Part shown: piece by piece, positions 17,557 through 26,959 of the stretch
Layout: every line of letters begins with the position of its first letter
How positions within the stretch are numbered: position 1 is the stretch's first letter
NCBI RefSeq assembly: GCF_003057965.1
Contig: NZ_CP020921.1
Location: 755,001 to 819,000 of the forward strand
Reading direction: 5' to 3'
Length of the DNA stretch: 64,000 nt
From: Thermodesulfobium acidiphilum
GTDB taxonomy: Bacteria; Thermodesulfobiota; Thermodesulfobiia; Thermodesulfobiales; Thermodesulfobiaceae
Position numbers and translations under genes: made by a program
Notes under the pieces: model-generated
Databases searched by the model: none
What the model saw: only the letters and a program-made list of their open reading frames with translations
What the model was told of the DNA's origin: nothing

Positions 17557-18810
17557 CTGTTTGTTTTAATATGTGAATACAGCAAGTTTATATCGAAGTA
17601 TCTTTATAGTGCTATTAAACAGGATACAGATCTGGAGCCATTAATTTTTAATTCTTTTAAAGAACTTGAAGATTTTATTGATAAAAATGTAGAAAGGATT
17701 TTATGTGCTATTTTAGGTCTGGTTTTGCCAGATGCACCAAACGCAGAAGCTGTGGATATTTGTATTAAACATAAAATTCCAACGATAGTTTTTACTTCTA
17801 CTATAAACGATGATATTAGAGATACTTTAATAAAAAAGGGGGTAGCAGACTACGTATTAAAGGATAGTAATAATAGCCTGGATTATGTTATTAAAATTGT
17901 TAAAAGATTATATAAGAATAAAAAATTAAAAGTTCTTATAGTTGATGATTCTTCTGTTGCTAGAAAGTTTATGGAAGATATTTTGAGTTTACATAATCTT
18001 CAAGTTTTTACTGCTATTAATTCTGATGAGACTCTATCTATTTTAGAGAAAAATAAAGATATTAAATTAATGTTGATTGATGAGAATATGCCTGGTATGA
18101 GAGGTTCAGATCTAGTAAATGAGGTTAGAAAAATTTACACAAAGGAACAAATGGCTATTATTGGTATAAGTTCATATTCAAATAGTATATTGACTGTTGA
18201 ATTTTTAAAACGTGGTGCTAATGATTTTATTTTAAAACCCTTTAATAAAGAAGAATTTTGTTTAAGAGTAATGCAAAACTTAGAAATCTTAGAAATGTTC
18301 GAATCTCAAAGAATTTATGCTACTACAGATTTTCTTACAGGGCTATATAATAGAAGATTTTTATTTGATATTGGTGAAAAGCTATTAGAGAATGCAAAGA
18401 GAAATAATCTGTCCATTTCTTTAGCAATAATTGATATTGATAACTTTAAATATATAAATGATACATATGGCCATCTTTTTGGGGATTTTGTGCTAAAAAC
18501 TCTTGCAAAAATTTTAAAAGATAGATTTAGAGCAGGTGATATTGTTGCCAGATTAGGTGGAGATGAATTTTGTGTTATGGGAGTCATGGGAGAAAGTTCC
18601 TATAATGTTTTTGATTCTTTGAGGCAAAAAGTTTCATGTTATGAATTTAAAGACCAGGATAGAAGCATAAAAATTACATTATCAATTGGAATATCAAATA
18701 GGCTAGAAGATAAAGTGGAATTGATGTTGAAAAATGCTGATAAAATGCTTTACAAATCTAAGAATTTAGGTAGAAACATTGTTAGTGTAGATATTGATGA
18801 TTTTAATTAG
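17557..18810 (+). CDS. two-receiver GGDEF diguanylate cyclase (PleD-like), CTG start
   Basis: 417 residues. The best start is the CTG at 17557, because AAGGAGG lies 6 nt upstream and the frame from there completes a first receiver domain (FVLICEYSK onward). A TTG at 17725 would cut that domain in half. Receiver 1 (about 1-120) is degenerate: the phospho-acceptor position is G54 in ILGLVLPD. Receiver 2 is intact: D130/D131, phospho-acceptor D175 in LMLIDENMPG, and K227. The GGDEF domain has GGDEF at 344-348 and an RAGD inhibitory site at 335-338, so it should make cyclic-di-GMP with product inhibition. No sensor kinase is adjacent. Confidence 0.85.
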   Translation: MFVLICEYSKFISKYLYSAIKQDTDLEPLIFNSFKELEDFIDKNVERILCAILGLVLPDAPNAEAVDICIKHKIPTIVFTSTINDDIRDTLIKKGVADYVLKDSNNSLDYVIKIVKRLYKNKKLKVLIVDDSSVARKFMEDILSLHNLQVFTAINSDETLSILEKNKDIKLMLIDENMPGMRGSDLVNEVRKIYTKEQMAIIGISSYSNSILTVEFLKRGANDFILKPFNKEEFCLRVMQNLEILEMFESQRIYATTDFLTGLYNRRFLFDIGEKLLENAKRNNLSISLAIIDIDNFKYINDTYGHLFGDFVLKTLAKILKDRFRAGDIVARLGGDEFCVMGVMGESSYNVFDSLRQKVSCYEFKDQDRSIKITLSIGISNRLEDKVELMLKNADKMLYKSKNLGRNIVSVDIDDFN

Positions 18811-18851
18811 TACCTTTAAGTTTAATTGGTATATTAAATTATTTTTATATC

Positions 18852-18971
18852 TTAATGCTTATTAAGAAGGGATATAATATTTTTAACAGTACTTATATAT
18901 GTCTTAGTTGCTCCTTGATCCTGTTCGATCTTGATCAGGTTTTTATTCTTATTCTTTAAGAGTGTCTTCAT
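18852..18971 (-). CDS. possible 39-residue small protein, weak evidence
   Basis: On the minus strand ATG at 18971 opens 39 codons (MKTLLKNKNK...) ending with TAA. The product would be a lysine- and isoleucine-rich basic peptide. AAGAAGGG lies directly against the ATG, too close for a normal Shine-Dalgarno, and ORFs of this size arise by chance in AT-rich DNA. I list it only because it fills most of a gene-free gap. Confidence 0.15.
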   Translation of the reverse strand: MKTLLKNKNKNLIKIEQDQGATKTYISTVKNIISLLNKH

Positions 18972-19103
18972 CCCTTCTTACTTTATTCCTTTGTGGCAAT
19001 AAAAGATATTATTATGTCTATATATATCTGTCACTTGTATAAATAAAAAATAATTATCTGTATTTCGAATAGTAATTTTAAATTTTTAATTTAATCAATT
19101 AAC

Positions 19104-19132
19104 TTGACTATTTTTTTTAAATAATTTTAAAT
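19104..19132 (+). promoter_or_regulatory. possible promoter for the RND efflux operon
   Basis: TTGACT (19104-19109) and TTAAAT (19127-19132) are 17 nt apart. TATAAT hexamers just downstream give alternative -10 boxes but without a good -35. Confidence 0.3.
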
Positions 19133-19220
19133 ATAATTATGTATAAAAAGAAAATTAGATATAATATTCATTTTTTATTGTAAAATATTATCAATTGAAG
19201 TTAATTTATGGAGGAAAGTA

Positions 19221-20555
19221 ATGAGATTTATTTTTTTTATACTTTTATTTATTTTTTTAACTCCTCAAATTTCTTTTTCAGAACCAATAAGTTTAGACTT
19301 AAATGAAGCTATACAGTATGCATTAGTAAATAATCACGAGCTAAAATTTCTTTCTGAGTCTATTATTTCAAAGGAAGCAGATTTGGGAATTGCTCGAAGC
19401 AGTTATTTACCTAAACTTTCTTTTAGTGAGACCTACCTGAGGACAAACAATCCTACATACGCATTTATGGCGAAATTAAATGAAGGAAGATTTACACAAA
19501 ACGATTTTGAAATAAACTCTTTAAACAATCCTTCATCTATTAACGATTATCAGACAACTTTTACTGTCGATCAGTTGATCTTTTCAAAAAAGGCCTTACT
19601 GGCTATTGATATGGCGAAAAAAGAACTTCAAGCACAAAAACTTAGTTACAAGAGAAAAAAAGAAGAAGTTGTTTATAACGTTATAAAAAGTTATTTAGAA
19701 GTTCAAACTGCTAAAGAATATTTAAATGTAGCCCAAAAAGCTCTTGACGATGCTTTAGAACATGAAAAGATTGCAAAAATTAATTATAAAGTAGGTTTAA
19801 GCGTTTATTCAGATGTTTTAAGGGCTGAAACCTCTGTTTTAGCAGCAAAAGAAAGACTTGTAAGTGCCAGGAAGAATTTTGAAATATCACAAAGGACTTT
19901 TGGTCTTGTGTTAGGCATTAAAGAAAATGTAATTCCATCTGGAAATTTTGATTTACCCATTAAGCTTCAAAACGAAGATTATTATAAAAATGCAAGCCTT
20001 AATCGGGCTGATTTAAGGGCAATTGAATTAAGAAACAAAATTGCAAAAAAGAATATAGAATTGACAACCTCTGGATATTTGCCTTATATAGGACTTTCAT
20101 TTACTTATCAGATGAACGATCACAGTAATATTTTTGGTTCTGAAGGGAGTAGCTATCAATTTTTAACATATTTAAGCTGGAACATATTTGATGGGGCAAA
20201 AAGAGAAAATGAAATAAAAAAGGCTAAAGCTGAACAAAAAATGGTTGAAGAAAATTTAAAGGCTTTAGAAGATGCTATTTCTTTAGAAGTTTATAGTTCT
20301 TATCTTGGAGTGAAAGAGGCTAAAGAGAATTTAGAGCTTGCAAAAGGTGCTCTAGCTAGTGCAGAAGAAGACACAAAAATTATTTTACACAGATATCAAA
20401 ATGCTCTTTCACCTTTTATTGATTTATTAGATGCACAAACAAATTTGGATAACATAAGGGCAAATCTGGTTGATAAAGAGAATAAATATTTTATGTCTTT
20501 AGTTGATTTAGATTACAAAAGTGGAATTTTGCTTTCGGAATTGGGAATCAAGTAA
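19221..20555 (+). CDS. TolC-family outer-membrane efflux channel
   Basis: A 444-residue protein with a cleavable signal peptide (MRFIFFILLFIFLTPQISFS). The mature part has the two-fold repeated alpha-helical coiled-coil architecture of TolC/OEP proteins: SLDLNEAIQYALVNNHELK at the start, VYSDVLRAETSVLAAKERL in the first repeat, and ALSPFIDLLDAQTNLDNIRANLVDKENKYFMSLVDLDYKSG near the end, the classic C-terminal OEP block. It forms the outer-membrane exit duct. GGAGG precedes the ATG. The adaptor gene follows 23 nt later and the RND pump after that, so this is a complete tripartite efflux operon and proof of an outer membrane. Confidence 0.93.
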   Translation: MRFIFFILLFIFLTPQISFSEPISLDLNEAIQYALVNNHELKFLSESIISKEADLGIARSSYLPKLSFSETYLRTNNPTYAFMAKLNEGRFTQNDFEINSLNNPSSINDYQTTFTVDQLIFSKKALLAIDMAKKELQAQKLSYKRKKEEVVYNVIKSYLEVQTAKEYLNVAQKALDDALEHEKIAKINYKVGLSVYSDVLRAETSVLAAKERLVSARKNFEISQRTFGLVLGIKENVIPSGNFDLPIKLQNEDYYKNASLNRADLRAIELRNKIAKKNIELTTSGYLPYIGLSFTYQMNDHSNIFGSEGSSYQFLTYLSWNIFDGAKRENEIKKAKAEQKMVEENLKALEDAISLEVYSSYLGVKEAKENLELAKGALASAEEDTKIILHRYQNALSPFIDLLDAQTNLDNIRANLVDKENKYFMSLVDLDYKSGILLSELGIK

Positions 20556-20578
20556 GTCTTTTAAAGGGAGGATATAAG

Positions 20579-21661
20579 ATGTTTAAAGATTTGAAATTAT
20601 TCCGTTTTTATTTCATATTTTTCTTGATATTATTGTTTGCTGTTTTTCTTGTTTCAGGATGTTCTTCAAATCGTCCAGAGAAAATGGAAAATAAAACTAT
20701 AGAGGGCGTAAAGCTTCAAACGGTAAATGAAGTTGACTTGCCGAAGTATTTAGAGGCTACAGGTACTGTAAAGGCTAAAGTAATAAGTGTTATTACCAGT
20801 AAAGTAATGGGAACTATTACTTCTGTTAACGTTAAAGATGGAGATAGGGTTTCGGAAGGACAGGTGCTTTTGACAATCTATGATCAGGATGCATCTGAAA
20901 GAGTAAGACAGGCAGAAAAAAATCTTGATGCTGCGAAACTAAATTTATCATTAAGTAATGCTACCTATATGAGATATAAGGCACTATATGATGAGAAGGC
21001 TTTGAGCCAACAAGAGATGGATCAAATTACCACACAAAAAGAATTAGCTCAAACTAATTATGAAAGGGCAAAGGCAGCTTTAGATGAGGCAAGAGTTGTA
21101 AGAAGTTTTTATACCGTAACTTCACCTATTTCTGGGGTTGTATCATCCAAAAAGGTTGATGTTGGTACTACTGCAATGCCTGGTATGCCTTTACTTAATG
21201 TAGAGAACACTTCTAGTTTTGAATTAGATGCTAACGTTGATTCCAAATACTCTCAAGATTTAAAAGTTGGTTCAATTGTAAAAGTAAAAATTGATTCTAT
21301 GCCTGAAATCGAGGGAAAGATATCAGAAATTGTTCCTTCAGTAGATCCAATGTCTAGGTCCTTTGTGGTAAAAATTGATCTTGGCTCGGGTGATTTTAAA
21401 AGTGGAATGTATGGGAAGGCATATTTTAATATAGGTACAAAAAGAGCAATTGCTATCCCGGAAACAGCTATTGTGAGAAAGGGTGGGTTAATTGGTGTGT
21501 ATGTTGTGGATGACAAAGGGTTGGTAAGCTATAGAATGGTTAAGCTAGGTGAAAAATACAAAAATACGGTAGAAGTATTATCAGGACTTTCAAACGGAGA
21601 AAAAATAATTGTTGAAGGCACTGAAAATGCTTTTGACGGTGCGATTGTAAAAGGAAGTTAG
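20579..21661 (+). CDS. RND efflux periplasmic adaptor (membrane fusion protein), lipoprotein
   Basis: 360 residues. A lipoprotein signal ends in LVSGC, so the protein is probably lipid-anchored in the periplasm. The order of domains is typical of HlyD/AcrA-type adaptors: first lipoyl half near VISVITSKVMGTITSVNVKDGDRVSEGQVL, a coiled-coil hairpin (about 100-170), second lipoyl half FYTVTSPISGVVSSKKVDVGT, beta-barrel with VDPMSRSFVVKIDL, and a membrane-proximal domain with AIPETAIVRKGGLIGVYVV. It connects the TolC channel and the RND pump on either side. GGGAGG lies before the ATG. Confidence 0.93.
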   Translation: MFKDLKLFRFYFIFFLILLFAVFLVSGCSSNRPEKMENKTIEGVKLQTVNEVDLPKYLEATGTVKAKVISVITSKVMGTITSVNVKDGDRVSEGQVLLTIYDQDASERVRQAEKNLDAAKLNLSLSNATYMRYKALYDEKALSQQEMDQITTQKELAQTNYERAKAALDEARVVRSFYTVTSPISGVVSSKKVDVGTTAMPGMPLLNVENTSSFELDANVDSKYSQDLKVGSIVKVKIDSMPEIEGKISEIVPSVDPMSRSFVVKIDLGSGDFKSGMYGKAYFNIGTKRAIAIPETAIVRKGGLIGVYVVDDKGLVSYRMVKLGEKYKNTVEVLSGLSNGEKIIVEGTENAFDGAIVKGS

Positions 21662-21671
21662 GGGAAAAATT

Positions 21672-24600
21672 ATGAAGTTTGGTTTAGCTGGTAAAATTGC
21701 ACAACTTTTTATAAGATCTAAGCTTACTCCTTTGATAGTTATAACAGCTTTAATTTTAGGCGTTTTTGCTGTAATTGTTACTCCCAGAGAAGAGGATCCG
21801 CAAATAGTTGTCCCTATGATTGACGTTTTTGTTCAATATCCTGGAGCCTCAGCAAAAGAAGTTGAGGAAAGGGTAACAAAGCCTATGGAAAAATTTTTAT
21901 GGGAAATTAAGGGTGTAGAGTATATATATTCTGTTTCTAAGCCAGGGTTAAGCATGGTAACGGTTAGATATAAAGTTGGAGAAGATATGGAAAAGAGTAT
22001 TACAAACCTTTACACAAAACTCTTTTCTCATCTTGATTTAATTCCTCCCGGAGTTTCAATGCCTATTGTAAAGCCGAAATCTATTGATGATGTTCCGGTT
22101 TTGGCTCTAACTTTATGGAGTAATGAGTATGATAGCTATGAACTTAGAAAAATCGCTTTGGAAACTTGTGACTATCTGAAAAAAGATTCTGATGTGGCAG
22201 AAACGCACATAATAGGTGGTCCAAAAAGAGAGGTAAGGGTTGATATTGACCCAATAAAGCTAAAATCCTACCATATATCACCTATGCAAATTTCTCAAAT
22301 GATAAGTTCTGCTAACGTTTCACTTTCTTCAGGATCTTTTCCTTTAAATAACTACGAATATTTAGTTGAAACCGGAACTTTTCTTAAAGATGCAAATGAT
22401 GTAGGAAACGTGATTGTTGGGGTTTTTGATGGCAGACCTGTTAAACTTAGTGATGTTGCTACTATTACTGATGGTCCTCAGGAAGCAAAAAATTATGTAT
22501 TTATGGGTTTTGGTCCATCCTGGAAAAAAGATATACCTGGTATAGAAAAATCTAGTATTTACCCTGCAGTTACTATAACGATTGCAAAAAAGAAAGGTAC
22601 AAATGCTACTGAGCTAGCAGGGAGATTATTAAACGATATTTCTAGATTAAAAGGTAATGTTATACCAAATGGCGTTGTTGTAACTACGACTAGAAATTAC
22701 GGAAATACAGCCAACGAGAAATCAAATGAGTTGTTAGAGCATATGCTGCTTGCTGCAGTTTCAGTTACAGTCCTTATAGGTTTAAGTCTTGGAATTAGAG
22801 AGGCCTTAGTTGTTGCTGTAGCAATTCCTGTTACTTTAGCTCTCACTCTTTTGGCAACTTATTTATTTGGTTTTACTTTAAACAGGGTTACTCTATTTGC
22901 TTTGATATTTTCTATAGGTATTTTAGTAGATGATGCTATTGTTGTTGTAGAAAACATACACAGACACTTTAGAGAGAAAGAGGTTTCTGTACTTGTTGCT
23001 CTTCAGGCAGTTAATGAAGTAGGTAATCCTACAATTCTTGCTACTTTTACGGTAATAGCAGCACTTTTACCCATGGCATTTGTTTCTGGTATGATGGGTC
23101 CATATATGAAACCGATTCCTATTGGCGCTTCTGCTGCCATGATAATTTCACTGCTTATTGCATTTATAATTAGTCCATGGCTTAGCTATATTGTTTTGAA
23201 AAACGTTAAAAGAACACAAAAAGAGAAAGAAAATAGGATAATATCATCTTTTAATAAAATATACAGGAAAAATCTTACATTAATGTTAGAAAGTGGTAAA
23301 AAAAGAACTACATTTATAATTTTTACTATTGTATGTCTTTTAGCTGCTGTGGCACTTTTGCCCTTAAAAATAGTTATGGTAAAAATGTTGCCATTTGATA
23401 ACAAAAGTGAAATTCAGGTTTTAATAGACACTCCAAAGGGTACTACTCTTGAAACTACAAATGCTCTTGCTGAAAAAATAGCTGAATATATTAGAACTGT
23501 TCCTGAAGTTGAAAATTATCAAATATATTCTGGGACAGCTTCCCCAATAACCTTTAATGGACTTGTAAGACACTATTTTCTTAGAAAGGGCGATGATGTA
23601 GCTGATATTCAAATAAATTTGGTACCTAAGGATGAGAGAAGTGCCCAAAGTCACGATATTGCAAAAAGAATTAGGAAACCTATCGATCAAATTGCCAGTG
23701 CTTATAATGCGAGAATAAAAATTGTTGAAGTGCCTCCTGGACCTCCTGTATTAAGTACCCTTGTTGCAGAAGTTTATGGCCCTAGTTTTAACGAACAATT
23801 AAAGATTGCTTCTAAGATCGAAGATATTTTCAAAAAAACGCGTGATGTTGTGGACGTTGATTGGTTGCAAAATGAGGAACAAACAAAATATATTTTTAAG
23901 GTTGATAAAGAAAAGGCTATGTATAATGGTATTTCAACTTATGCTATCGCACAAAGTCTTCAGATGGCACTTCACGGAAGCGATGCAGGACTTTTGCATA
24001 CCGATCACAGTAGAGAGCCTGTAGAGATTTGGGTTCAGGCTCCTTTGAAAAATAGGGCAAGCCTTGATGGTTTACAAAGTATTTCGCTTCCTTCAGCAAC
24101 AAATCATATGGTTTCGCTTGCTGAATTGGTGACACTAGAGAAAACTAGTGAAGATCAACCCATATACAGAAAAAATCTTAGACGAGTTGTTTATGTTATT
24201 GGTGATGTAGCTGGAAGAGAAGAAAGTCCTATATATGCAATTTTGAGAATGAATAAACCTATTTCTGAGATAAAAGTGCCAGGCAATAATCCTCTTAAGC
24301 TTTATTTTACACACGAGCCTCCACTTGGCTTAAATTATTCAGTAAAGTGGGATGGTGAATGGCAGATAACTTATGAAGTATTTAGAGACCTTGGAATAGC
24401 CTTTGCGGTGGTCTTAATTATAATTTATGTAATGATAGTCGGTTGGTTTAAGTCGTATATTACTCCTCTTATTATTATGGCTCCTATACCTCTTTCTTTG
24501 ATAGGTATTTTGCCTGCACATGCACTTTTGAACGCATTTTTTACTGCTACTTCAATGATAGGATTCATTGCAGGTGCTGGTATAGTAGTTAGAAATTCGA

Positions 24601-24911
24601 TTATTTTAGTGGATTTTATAGAGATGAAATTAAATGAAGGAGTTCCTTTGAAAGAGTCAATAATTGAGGGTTGTCTGGTTAGGTTTAGACCGATGTTTTT
24701 AACTGCAGCTGCGGTGGTAGTTGGTTCAAGCGTAATACTCTTTGATCCTATATTTCAAGGAATGGCTATATCGTTAATGGCAGGAGAAGTAGCAGTTACG
24801 ATTTTTTCCTGGACATTGCTTCCTATTCTTTACTTTATCTACAAGGATACTGAAATTAAGATTAAAGAAGGAAAAATAAAGTTTGACATAAAAAAGATTT
24901 TTAAGAGGTGA
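21672..24911 (+). CDS. RND-family efflux pump (AcrB/CzcA superfamily)
   Basis: A 1079-residue inner-membrane proton-driven pump, of normal RND length. It has the two-fold repeated topology: a first helix near residues 15-35, a large periplasmic loop with YPGASAKEVEERVTKPMEK, then helices 2-7 with FALIFSIGILVDDAIVVVENIHRH, which carries the two adjacent aspartates of the proton relay. The second half repeats the plan with GFIAGAGIVVRNSIILVDFIE and VRFRPMFLTAAAVVVG. The second half has no paired acidic residues, as expected. The substrate is unknown; the sequence looks closer to the hydrophobe/metal-like AcrB/D/F branch with long loops. It follows the adaptor by 10 nt and precedes a DUF2892 gene by 7 nt. 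Confidence 0.95.
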   Translation: MKFGLAGKIAQLFIRSKLTPLIVITALILGVFAVIVTPREEDPQIVVPMIDVFVQYPGASAKEVEERVTKPMEKFLWEIKGVEYIYSVSKPGLSMVTVRYKVGEDMEKSITNLYTKLFSHLDLIPPGVSMPIVKPKSIDDVPVLALTLWSNEYDSYELRKIALETCDYLKKDSDVAETHIIGGPKREVRVDIDPIKLKSYHISPMQISQMISSANVSLSSGSFPLNNYEYLVETGTFLKDANDVGNVIVGVFDGRPVKLSDVATITDGPQEAKNYVFMGFGPSWKKDIPGIEKSSIYPAVTITIAKKKGTNATELAGRLLNDISRLKGNVIPNGVVVTTTRNYGNTANEKSNELLEHMLLAAVSVTVLIGLSLGIREALVVAVAIPVTLALTLLATYLFGFTLNRVTLFALIFSIGILVDDAIVVVENIHRHFREKEVSVLVALQAVNEVGNPTILATFTVIAALLPMAFVSGMMGPYMKPIPIGASAAMIISLLIAFIISPWLSYIVLKNVKRTQKEKENRIISSFNKIYRKNLTLMLESGKKRTTFIIFTIVCLLAAVALLPLKIVMVKMLPFDNKSEIQVLIDTPKGTTLETTNALAEKIAEYIRTVPEVENYQIYSGTASPITFNGLVRHYFLRKGDDVADIQINLVPKDERSAQSHDIAKRIRKPIDQIASAYNARIKIVEVPPGPPVLSTLVAEVYGPSFNEQLKIASKIEDIFKKTRDVVDVDWLQNEEQTKYIFKVDKEKAMYNGISTYAIAQSLQMALHGSDAGLLHTDHSREPVEIWVQAPLKNRASLDGLQSISLPSATNHMVSLAELVTLEKTSEDQPIYRKNLRRVVYVIGDVAGREESPIYAILRMNKPISEIKVPGNNPLKLYFTHEPPLGLNYSVKWDGEWQITYEVFRDLGIAFAVVLIIIYVMIVGWFKSYITPLIIMAPIPLSLIGILPAHALLNAFFTATSMIGFIAGAGIVVRNSIILVDFIEMKLNEGVPLKESIIEGCLVRFRPMFLTAAAVVVGSSVILFDPIFQGMAISLMAGEVAVTIFSWTLLPILYFIYKDTEIKIKEGKIKFDIKKIFKR

Positions 24912-24918
24912 TAATATT

Positions 24919-25140
24919 ATGTATAGAGCTCCTACACAGAACTGGTATCTTGAAAGGATTATATTTCTTGTAGCAGGTATATTTGTATTGGTTAGTCTTT
25001 TCTTAGGACTTTTTTTGAATCCTTACTGGTTTATATTAACTTTTTTAGTAGGAATTAATTTGATAATATTTGCTTTGACAGGTTTTTGTATAATGGCAAA
25101 CATTCTTTATAAATTAGGAGCAAAATCTAGATTGAAATAA
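24919..25140 (+). CDS. DUF2892 small membrane protein
   Basis: A 73-residue protein with two hydrophobic segments (about 13-33 and 36-58) and the pattern RIIFLVAGIFVLVSLFLG..NPYWFILTFLVGINLIIFALTGFCIMANILYKLGA. This is the DUF2892 (YgaP-like membrane) domain, here with a Cys in the second half. It starts only 7 nt after the RND pump stop with a GGTGATAATATT leader, so it belongs to the efflux operon. DUF2892 proteins often sit next to RND pumps or sulfurtransferases, and their role is unknown. A helper role for the pump is a guess. Confidence 0.82.
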   Translation: MYRAPTQNWYLERIIFLVAGIFVLVSLFLGLFLNPYWFILTFLVGINLIIFALTGFCIMANILYKLGAKSRLK

Positions 25141-25165
25141 TTTACTATTAGAAAAGGGGTGAATA

Positions 25166-26932
25166 GTGCAAGAGGTTTTATTTTATAATGAATTAAATAT
25201 AGCTTTATCTTTAGCTAAAGATGTTGGATCATACTTCGATAAATTATTTATAGAAAATCCAAAATTAGCTTTGAACAAAGTTGAGGATATTGAAGAGAAA
25301 ATTTACTTATCTTTAAAGAAAAAATTTCCAGAATATGGATTTCACTGTGAATCTATGGGAATAGTATCACAATCAGCCCATGAAAACAATATATATTGGA
25401 TAGTTTCAGCTCTTTCTGGTTTAGAACCATTTATAAAAGGTTACAGGGGTGCATGCGTTTCAATTGCGCTTTTGTCCAATAAAGAATTGGTTTTGGGAGT
25501 GGTTAACTCATTTAATTTTGATGATTTATTTTATTGGACAAAGGGTTTAGATTGTGTGTATAGAAATGAACAGAAAACGAATTGTAATCTTAAATCTAAT
25601 GTCATTCTTACCTCATATGAAGCTGATAAAAATAGTAGGACTAATTCAATTCTTTGTTATCCTTTTAAATATAAATGTGTTCCATCTTTTTCTTATAGAT
25701 TAGCTCTATGCTCAGTGGGTGAAGGGGTTTTTGCAATTGATTGTTCAAGTCCAACAACATTTTCATATGCTGCATCTCATGCTCTTTTAATTGGAAATGG
25801 GTTAAATCTTTACGACGAAATGGGTAAAGAAATCGTATACTCAAAGCAAGGTTATAGCGGATGCGGCCAGGTGTGTTTTGGAGGGAAGTATGAAGTAATA
25901 AGAGATTTTATTGGCAAGAATTGGAAGAGTGTACTCTATAGGCCACTGCTTGAAAATATTCTTAATCTTAATCAGACAGAAGTTCCTAAGCTTGGCAGGA
26001 GTGTTAAGGATAAAGAATTGCTTTCTAAGGTTCAAGGTACCCTGATTGGTTTGGTGATTGGCGATTCGTTTGGATATTCTAATAGTAACGAAAAAATTAT
26101 TGACTTTACTATTGAAAATCAAATGTTAGAACCTGTAAATTCTGAAATTGTTATTATTTTGTCAAGAGTTTTATCAAAATATTGCCTGTATGAGCCTAAA
26201 AAAGTTATAGAATCTTATTTATATTGGTATAATTCTGAACCAGTAGAAGTTAGTTTTTCAGAGTCAAGCGCTTTTAGCGTCCTTAATTCTTTGTCTCATA
26301 TTCCAAAAAACTATGTTTCTGAATCTATTGATGATATTTCGAATTCTTTTTTGTTAAGAGTTATTCCTATAGCAATATTTACTTTAAATTTTTCGTTCGA
26401 AGAGGCTTTTGATATCGTGGAAACTGATTGTAAGATAACTAATCCAAATTCTCTTTGTTTAGAGTGTGCAAAAATATTTTTATATAGCATAAGGTTAGCT
26501 TTAAAAAGAAAACTATCAAAAGAAGATTTATATAAATATATTGTTAGATTTGTAAGTGAAAGTGATTTTTCTGATAATGTAAAGAATGCTTTGATTGATG
26601 CGAAAATACGAGTTCATTCAGATCACAATAAAAACTCTGAAAACGTTTTAGTTTGCATTCAAAATTTGTTCTATGAAGTATTAAACTCAAATACCTTTGA
26701 GGAATCAATCATAAAAACATCAATAAGAGGAGGAGACACTTCCAAAAATTGTGCTTTAGTAGGTTCTTTGTTTGGTGCTTTATATGGGTTAGAAAATATT
26801 CCTATATATTTTAAAGATAAAATTCTTTCAAGTAGGTCTGTAAAAGGTTTGCCAAAGGTTGCATATCCTAGGCCTCAAGTATTTTGGCCTGTTGATATTC
26901 TAATTATTGCTGAAAATCTTTTAAAATGTTGA
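25166..26932 (+). CDS. inositol-monophosphatase-like / ADP-ribosylglycohydrolase-like fusion, both active sites degenerate
   Basis: 588 residues. The N-terminal half follows the IMPase/FBPase fold. The motif normally WIVDPLDGT reads WIVSALSGL (78-86), and the WDxAAG block reads FSYAAS (199-204), so all three metal-binding aspartates are serines (81, 84, 200). From about 288 the protein follows ADP-ribosylglycohydrolase (DraG/ARH): GTLIGLVIGDSFG at 291-303. The DDT metal motif is VNSE (324-327). The late GGDTD motif is GGDTS (522-526), then the conserved GSLFGALYGLENIP tail. Catalysis by either domain is doubtful; a binding role is more likely. It follows the DUF2892 gene by 25 nt. The start is GTG after AAAAGGGGTG. 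Confidence 0.75.
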   Translation: MQEVLFYNELNIALSLAKDVGSYFDKLFIENPKLALNKVEDIEEKIYLSLKKKFPEYGFHCESMGIVSQSAHENNIYWIVSALSGLEPFIKGYRGACVSIALLSNKELVLGVVNSFNFDDLFYWTKGLDCVYRNEQKTNCNLKSNVILTSYEADKNSRTNSILCYPFKYKCVPSFSYRLALCSVGEGVFAIDCSSPTTFSYAASHALLIGNGLNLYDEMGKEIVYSKQGYSGCGQVCFGGKYEVIRDFIGKNWKSVLYRPLLENILNLNQTEVPKLGRSVKDKELLSKVQGTLIGLVIGDSFGYSNSNEKIIDFTIENQMLEPVNSEIVIILSRVLSKYCLYEPKKVIESYLYWYNSEPVEVSFSESSAFSVLNSLSHIPKNYVSESIDDISNSFLLRVIPIAIFTLNFSFEEAFDIVETDCKITNPNSLCLECAKIFLYSIRLALKRKLSKEDLYKYIVRFVSESDFSDNVKNALIDAKIRVHSDHNKNSENVLVCIQNLFYEVLNSNTFEESIIKTSIRGGDTSKNCALVGSLFGALYGLENIPIYFKDKILSSRSVKGLPKVAYPRPQVFWPVDILIIAENLLKC

Positions 26933-26959
26933 TAAAACTTTTATTATGGAGGTAATTAT

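Larger units (their letters stand above)
18811..19220. other. 410-nt intergenic region with an 11-bp inverted repeat
   Basis: No protein family is recognisable here. TAAGAAGGGAT (18863-18873) and its exact complement ATCCCTTCTTA (18970-18980) bracket about 96 nt. The rest is AT-rich with promoter-like sequence near the right end. It could hold a small RNA or small ORF. Confidence 0.4.
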
